Assembly: GCA_023425025.1 (NCBI GenBank)
Contig: JAFADG010000008.1
Coordinates: forward strand, 62,001 to 126,000
Reading direction: 5' to 3'
From: Bacillota bacterium
GTDB taxonomy: Bacteria > Bacillota > Clostridia > Christensenellales > Aristaeellaceae
DNA length: 64,000 nucleotides
Both the position numbers and the translations under genes were made by a program. The notes under the pieces are model-generated. The model worked only from the letters and a program-made list of their open reading frames with translations. It searched no databases and had not been told where the DNA came from. Below, in pieces: positions 61,070-64,000 of the stretch (positions within the stretch are counted from its first letter, which is position 1; every line of letters starts with the position of its first letter).

Positions 61070-61110
61070 AAAAACGACTGGCAGGTTCGCTGAAACCGCC
61101 AGTCGTTTTT
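61070..61110 (+). terminator. Terminator of ychF and the ATP-grasp gene
   Basis: AAAAACGACTGGC pairs perfectly with GCCAGTCGTTTTT (13 bp), with inner GGTT/AACC, ending in five T. Confidence 0.92.
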
Positions 61111-61200
61111 GATATGTACCGTTGATTCGTCCACTGTTTGCATAAACGCCAACCAAATATCAGTTGTTCAATGCATCCCTAAAGGAGATGCGGTATATGA

Positions 61201-61342
61201 GGCTTGGCGGGCGATTGATAATCGTCCCTACCCCATTTTGCGTTTATTGGCTTCCCTGCCGGGACGCACGCAACCCGGAAGAAAAGCCAACATGCACTTT
61301 GCAGCCGTAGGGGCGATTATCATTCGCCCGCATGTACAAGCC
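61201..61342. repeat. 142-bp palindromic element
   Basis: The left half (GGCTTGGCGGGCGATTGATA, AATCGTCCCTAC…TTGGCTT) is an imperfect complement of the right half (AAGCCAA…GTAGGGGCGATTATCATTCG, …CAAGCC), with a central CCGGG…CCCGG. The plus-strand ORF through it has no ribosome site and is rejected. It looks like a MITE-type or REP-type palindromic unit. Confidence 0.75.
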
Positions 61343-61373
61343 AAGCAAAACCGGAAGGCAGCTTCTTCAGCGC

Positions 61374-62141
61374 TTACCTGAACACCACCTGCGCCTGATT
61401 TTCAAATGGCGATTTCCCATCCAGCGTGTGCTTGTAATTGCACATCCATGCCGGTGAAAAACCGCAGCGGTGGGCAACGGCCTGAGAAGCGATATTCGAA
61501 GACGCCGTTCCGTAAAAGGGCACGATTCCTCTTTGCAGGATCCTATTGGCCAAACGGCTTACAAGGCACGCCGCCAGCCCATGGCCCCTGAAATCCCTTT
61601 TTACATCGATGCCGATCTGCCACAGAATCCTACTGTCCGCGCAAGCGCCGGCTATGCCAACAATCTCTCCCCCATGGACCGCGCAAAGGGCCAGCGCATC
61701 CGGTCGGGGATGATGGCTGTCATACCGTATGGCGTTGTCAAAGCCAGGGTATGCGTACAGCGCCGGTATCTCATTCCCCTCCCGCACCTCAAGAGTAATC
61801 CCCTCGGGGCAAGGCGGTTCATTCATCTGCCCGCTGTCCGGAATGTAGTAGAGGCTGTGTCCGAACAAAAACGGTGCGGAAAACAAGTCATCCCTGAATC
61901 GATTTTCAAGAATGGGCCGAACCTTCTCCAAAGTGCTGGCGGCGGCGCTGACAACGATCCCCCGGCCCATGGTCGCAACCCGCAAATGCGGCGTCTGCCG
62001 CTCATCCAGCCAAATACCCTTGCCCGGGCTGGCCTCGCGGAACACAATCCCATCCCGCACAAAATCCCCGGGATCGCAATTCAAATCAAAAGCCAGCTGG
62101 CCGCGCACAATTTGAAGCATTTCCTTTTTCTCAAGCAGCAC
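61374..62141 (-). CDS. GNAT-family acetyltransferase
   Basis: Predicted acetyltransferase, about 255 aa. I use GTG at 62141, which follows AAGGGAAGG; ATG at 62120 is an alternative with a poorer site, and the ORF extension to 62240 lies inside the next gene. The N-terminal half (FDLNCDPGDF, DGIVFREASPG, GRGIVVSAAAS) may be a degenerate GNAT repeat. The C-terminal half is a clear GNAT: GIAGACADSRILWQIGIDV, then the acetyl-CoA loop FRGHGLAACLVSRLANRIL and YGTASSNIASQAVAHRCGF. Substrate unknown. It follows the methyltransferase by 19 bases and is probably in its operon. Confidence 0.85.
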   Translation of the reverse strand: MLLEKKEMLQIVRGQLAFDLNCDPGDFVRDGIVFREASPGKGIWLDERQTPHLRVATMGRGIVVSAAASTLEKVRPILENRFRDDLFSAPFLFGHSLYYIPDSGQMNEPPCPEGITLEVREGNEIPALYAYPGFDNAIRYDSHHPRPDALALCAVHGGEIVGIAGACADSRILWQIGIDVKRDFRGHGLAACLVSRLANRILQRGIVPFYGTASSNIASQAVAHRCGFSPAWMCNYKHTLDGKSPFENQAQVVFR

Positions 62142-62160
62142 GGCTCGTTCCGCCTTCCCT

Positions 62161-63522
62161 TCATCCTTTGCGAAGACCCTTTGGATAGTGATTTTGAATC
62201 CGGCCGTCCGCCGCTTTACCCCAGCCCAGCGCAAGGCCATGCAGCCGTACCGTCAAATAGCCGCGAAGGCCGTCCGGCGCGGGAAGGGTTTCCCCCCGCA
62301 AATAAGCCTCTGCCTCAGTGAGCGTCAAAGACAGGAACGGACAGCTTTCCGGCAGCAGGCAGGACATGGCAAAGGCGTGATCCGGAACGAAATGTTTCCC
62401 GCGGACCTGACCCAAATGCAAGCCTGCCCTGCAGACCTTTAGGCCGCAGATATCGATTTGCGCCGGCAGCCGGACCAAACGGCCCGCAAAAAGCCCGGTA
62501 GGTTCCGGACCCGGACATCCGAAGGTGTCCATACAAAAAGCCTCATAGGCGGCCATATCATTCTTGGGAAGCTTGGCGGCAGGCTTTTCCATCGCCCGGC
62601 CGCATGCTTCGCCGCTTCCGCCCCGCTTTTGCATCAGCGCCACAAAATGCCCTTCCCCCTGAACCTTGTGGGGAAACAGATGCAGCATCCCGCCCTGTGC
62701 CCGCAGGTCATCTGTCAAGGCAAAGGGCGCAAGCGTGAATTCGGGATGATCCCCCAAAAACGCCTCCACCACATCTTCATTCTCCACAGTGTTGAACGTA
62801 CAGGTGGAATAGCAAAGGACGCCTCCATCCCTGACCATCCGGGCCGCCTGAACAAGAATCTCTGACTGCCGCCGGGCGCAGCCGGCAGGCGCCTGCGTGG
62901 ACCATTCCGTCCGTGTTTCGGGATGGCGGCGGAACATCCCCTCCCCGGAGCATGGCGCATCCACCAGTACCCGGTCAAATTGACCGGGCCACCTTTTAGC
63001 CAGGCGTTCCGGCGTTTCACATGTCACCAAAGCATTGGAAACGCCCATGCGCTCCATATTGGAAGCGAGTATCTGTGCCCGGGAGGGCACGGGCTCGTTG
63101 CTGACCAGCATTCCCCTGCCCGCCATGCGGGCGGCGATTTGCGTGCTCTTTCCGCCGGGGGCGGCGCACAAATCGAGAATCCATTCCTCCGGCTTTGGGT
63201 CAAAGGCAGCCACGGCCGCCATGGCGCTGGGCTCCTGCAGGTAATACGCGCCCGCCTCATGCAAGGGGTGCGCGCCCGCTTTGGAATCCAGGGAAAGGTA
63301 CGATCCTTCCCGCTCCCAGGGCACGTTATCGCCTATTCCCTCCACCCAAGGGGCCAGCCCGCCCTCCGGTATCTTGAGAGGGTTCCGCCGAAGCCCCCGC
63401 GCAAAGGGCAAATCGTAGGACTTCAAAAAGTCCTGCGTCTCTTCCTGTAAAAGAGGCGCAAGACTTTCCACAAAGCCCGCCGGCAGGGGCGGTATCCCGT
63501 TTGTCTCATACGTTGGCTTCAT
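62161..63522 (-). CDS. RsmB/RsmF-type rRNA (cytosine-C5)-methyltransferase
   Basis: Predicted 5-methylcytosine RNA methyltransferase, 453 aa. The ATG at 63522 overlaps the upstream stop as ATGA, so translation is coupled; the ORF extension to 63567 is rejected. SAM motif I is ILDLCAAPGGKSTQIAA. The two catalytic cysteines are in VDAPCSGEGMFRR and CYSTCTFNTVENEDVV. A C-terminal extension of about 150 residues with PUA-like features (GLKVCRAGLHLGQVRGKHF, AEAYLRGETL) is typical of the RsmF/YebU branch. The rRNA site cannot be predicted. Confidence 0.93.
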   Translation of the reverse strand: MKPTYETNGIPPLPAGFVESLAPLLQEETQDFLKSYDLPFARGLRRNPLKIPEGGLAPWVEGIGDNVPWEREGSYLSLDSKAGAHPLHEAGAYYLQEPSAMAAVAAFDPKPEEWILDLCAAPGGKSTQIAARMAGRGMLVSNEPVPSRAQILASNMERMGVSNALVTCETPERLAKRWPGQFDRVLVDAPCSGEGMFRRHPETRTEWSTQAPAGCARRQSEILVQAARMVRDGGVLCYSTCTFNTVENEDVVEAFLGDHPEFTLAPFALTDDLRAQGGMLHLFPHKVQGEGHFVALMQKRGGSGEACGRAMEKPAAKLPKNDMAAYEAFCMDTFGCPGPEPTGLFAGRLVRLPAQIDICGLKVCRAGLHLGQVRGKHFVPDHAFAMSCLLPESCPFLSLTLTEAEAYLRGETLPAPDGLRGYLTVRLHGLALGWGKAADGRIQNHYPKGLRKG

Positions 63523-64000
63523 TCGTCCATCCATTCCGGCTGCATATGTCTTACGATTGGTTTGCACAAATGCTTGAGTTTATTGGGCAGCGTATCCAGC
63601 ACCGCCTTTTCGCCGGTGATCATGGCAATGGGCAGGCCCGTTTTCCGCGATACTTCTTCCAATACTTCCTGGCCCCGAAGCAGAAGCTGCGCCGTTGTCT
63701 CCCCCTGCAGGTTGGCATTGTTGATCAGGGCGTCGGGCCGCATTCTGGCCCTTGCGGCGATCCGCTCCATCAACCGCAGTATGTCCTCCGCCGTCTGGGA
63801 CAGGGGGCGGCATACGTTGACCACATACAGCACACGGGTATTTTCCCGCTCCCTTTGAAAAAAAGGGGCGTAGCGGCCCAGCGCCGTGGCGCCGGTATCG
63901 TCGCCGCCCACGTCGAACACCACCCGCTCCGACGGATCGTCAAAAACGCTTTGTATCTCCGCTGGCAGCGCCGGTATATCCACCGCCGTGGTGGCAAAGG
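63519..64000 (-). CDS. C-terminal part of a ParA/CobQ-type ATPase (cut by right edge)
   Basis: The frame is open to base 64000, so the gene begins outside the window; 160 codons are seen. The visible part has VVFDVGGDDTGATALGRYAP, which resembles the region around Walker B in deviant Walker-A ATPases, and RPDALINNANLQGETTAQLL with the Asn-rich nucleotide base-binding turn. The Walker A part is not visible. It overlaps the methyltransferase gene by 4 bases. Likely a MinD/CobQ-like nucleotide-binding protein; the substrate is unknown and confidence is moderate. Confidence 0.7.
   Translation of the reverse strand, partial: FATTAVDIPALPAEIQSVFDDPSERVVFDVGGDDTGATALGRYAPFFQRERENTRVLYVVNVCRPLSQTAEDILRLMERIAARARMRPDALINNANLQGETTAQLLLRGQEVLEEVSRKTGLPIAMITGEKAVLDTLPNKLKHLCKPIVRHMQPEWMDE

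Noticed and set aside
59704..61152. 482-residue minus-strand ORF opposite ychF and the ATP-grasp gene
   Set aside because: It spans two real genes and a terminator, and has no domain.
61109..61381. 90-residue ORF through the palindromic element
   Set aside because: No ribosome site, and the sequence is explained by the inverted repeat.

Overview
The window looks like a stretch of chromosome from a Bacillota bacterium, most likely class Clostridia. The evidence is a CIRCE-controlled hrcA-grpE-dnaK-dnaJ-prmA-rsmE-mtaB heat-shock cluster, a rho-rpmE-(DUF1385)-prmC-prfA cluster, GerMN-domain lipoproteins, a Cys-type L31 and a YesMN-type two-component pair. Most of it is GC-rich with strong GC-biased third positions, which explains the many long antisense shadow ORFs. 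Two parts are visibly AT-rich and may be acquired: about 9.1-11.9 kb, and about 35.0-36.1 kb. Many genes use TTG or GTG starts behind a strong Shine-Dalgarno. I saw no rRNA, tRNA, CRISPR array, transposase or phage structural gene.

Layout. 0-3.2 kb: a YesM/YesN-type sensor kinase (cut by the left edge) and an AraC-type response regulator. 3.2-7.6 kb: two paralogous methyl-accepting chemotaxis proteins, each preceded by the same 19-bp palindrome at the same distance. 7.9-9.0 kb: two tandem paralogous small membrane proteins (CBO0543-like). 9.2-11.9 kb: an AT-rich single gene fusing an AAA_13 (RloC/PrrC-like) ATPase to a C-terminal LexA/S24-type peptidase domain. This is the best candidate for a new system. 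11.9-14.8 kb: lepA and an unknown gene. 15-23.4 kb: heat-shock regulon and RNA-modification genes. 23.5-30.6 kb: rpsU, a TRM11-like methyltransferase, rho with a long low-complexity N-terminal insertion, rpmE, a DUF1385 protein, prmC and prfA. 31-33.8 kb: ZIP transporter, Sua5/TsaC, arginine-phosphatase-like protein and GNAT. 34-34.9 kb: rplM-rpsI. 35-36 kb: an AAA_33 kinase-like gene interrupted by one in-frame TGA, and a GNAT. 36.3-44.8 kb, all minus strand: a calcium-type P-ATPase, then an operon of response regulator, sensor kinase, two GerMN lipoproteins and an Rsm22-like methyltransferase, resembling actinobacterial MtrAB-LpqB. 45-55.4 kb: heterodimeric ABC exporter, topB, MFS transporter, pepF and a small acidic protein. 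55.6-64 kb: uppP, a vWA lipoprotein-like gene, ychF, a sugar-transfer-type ATP-grasp protein, a GNAT, an RsmB/F-type methyltransferase and the end of a ParA/CobQ-type ATPase cut by the right edge.

How the parts fit. Most of the window is housekeeping: protein folding (hrcA regulon), translation and its modification enzymes (prmA acts on L11, prmC on the release factor encoded next to it, mtaB and Sua5 both in t6A37-type tRNA modification, rsmE, RsmF-like and Rsm22-like on rRNA), transcription termination (rho) and envelope sensing. Intergenic regions are rich in perfect hairpins, many with three-base loops, plus two larger palindromic elements and one dispersed repeat of about 88 bp.
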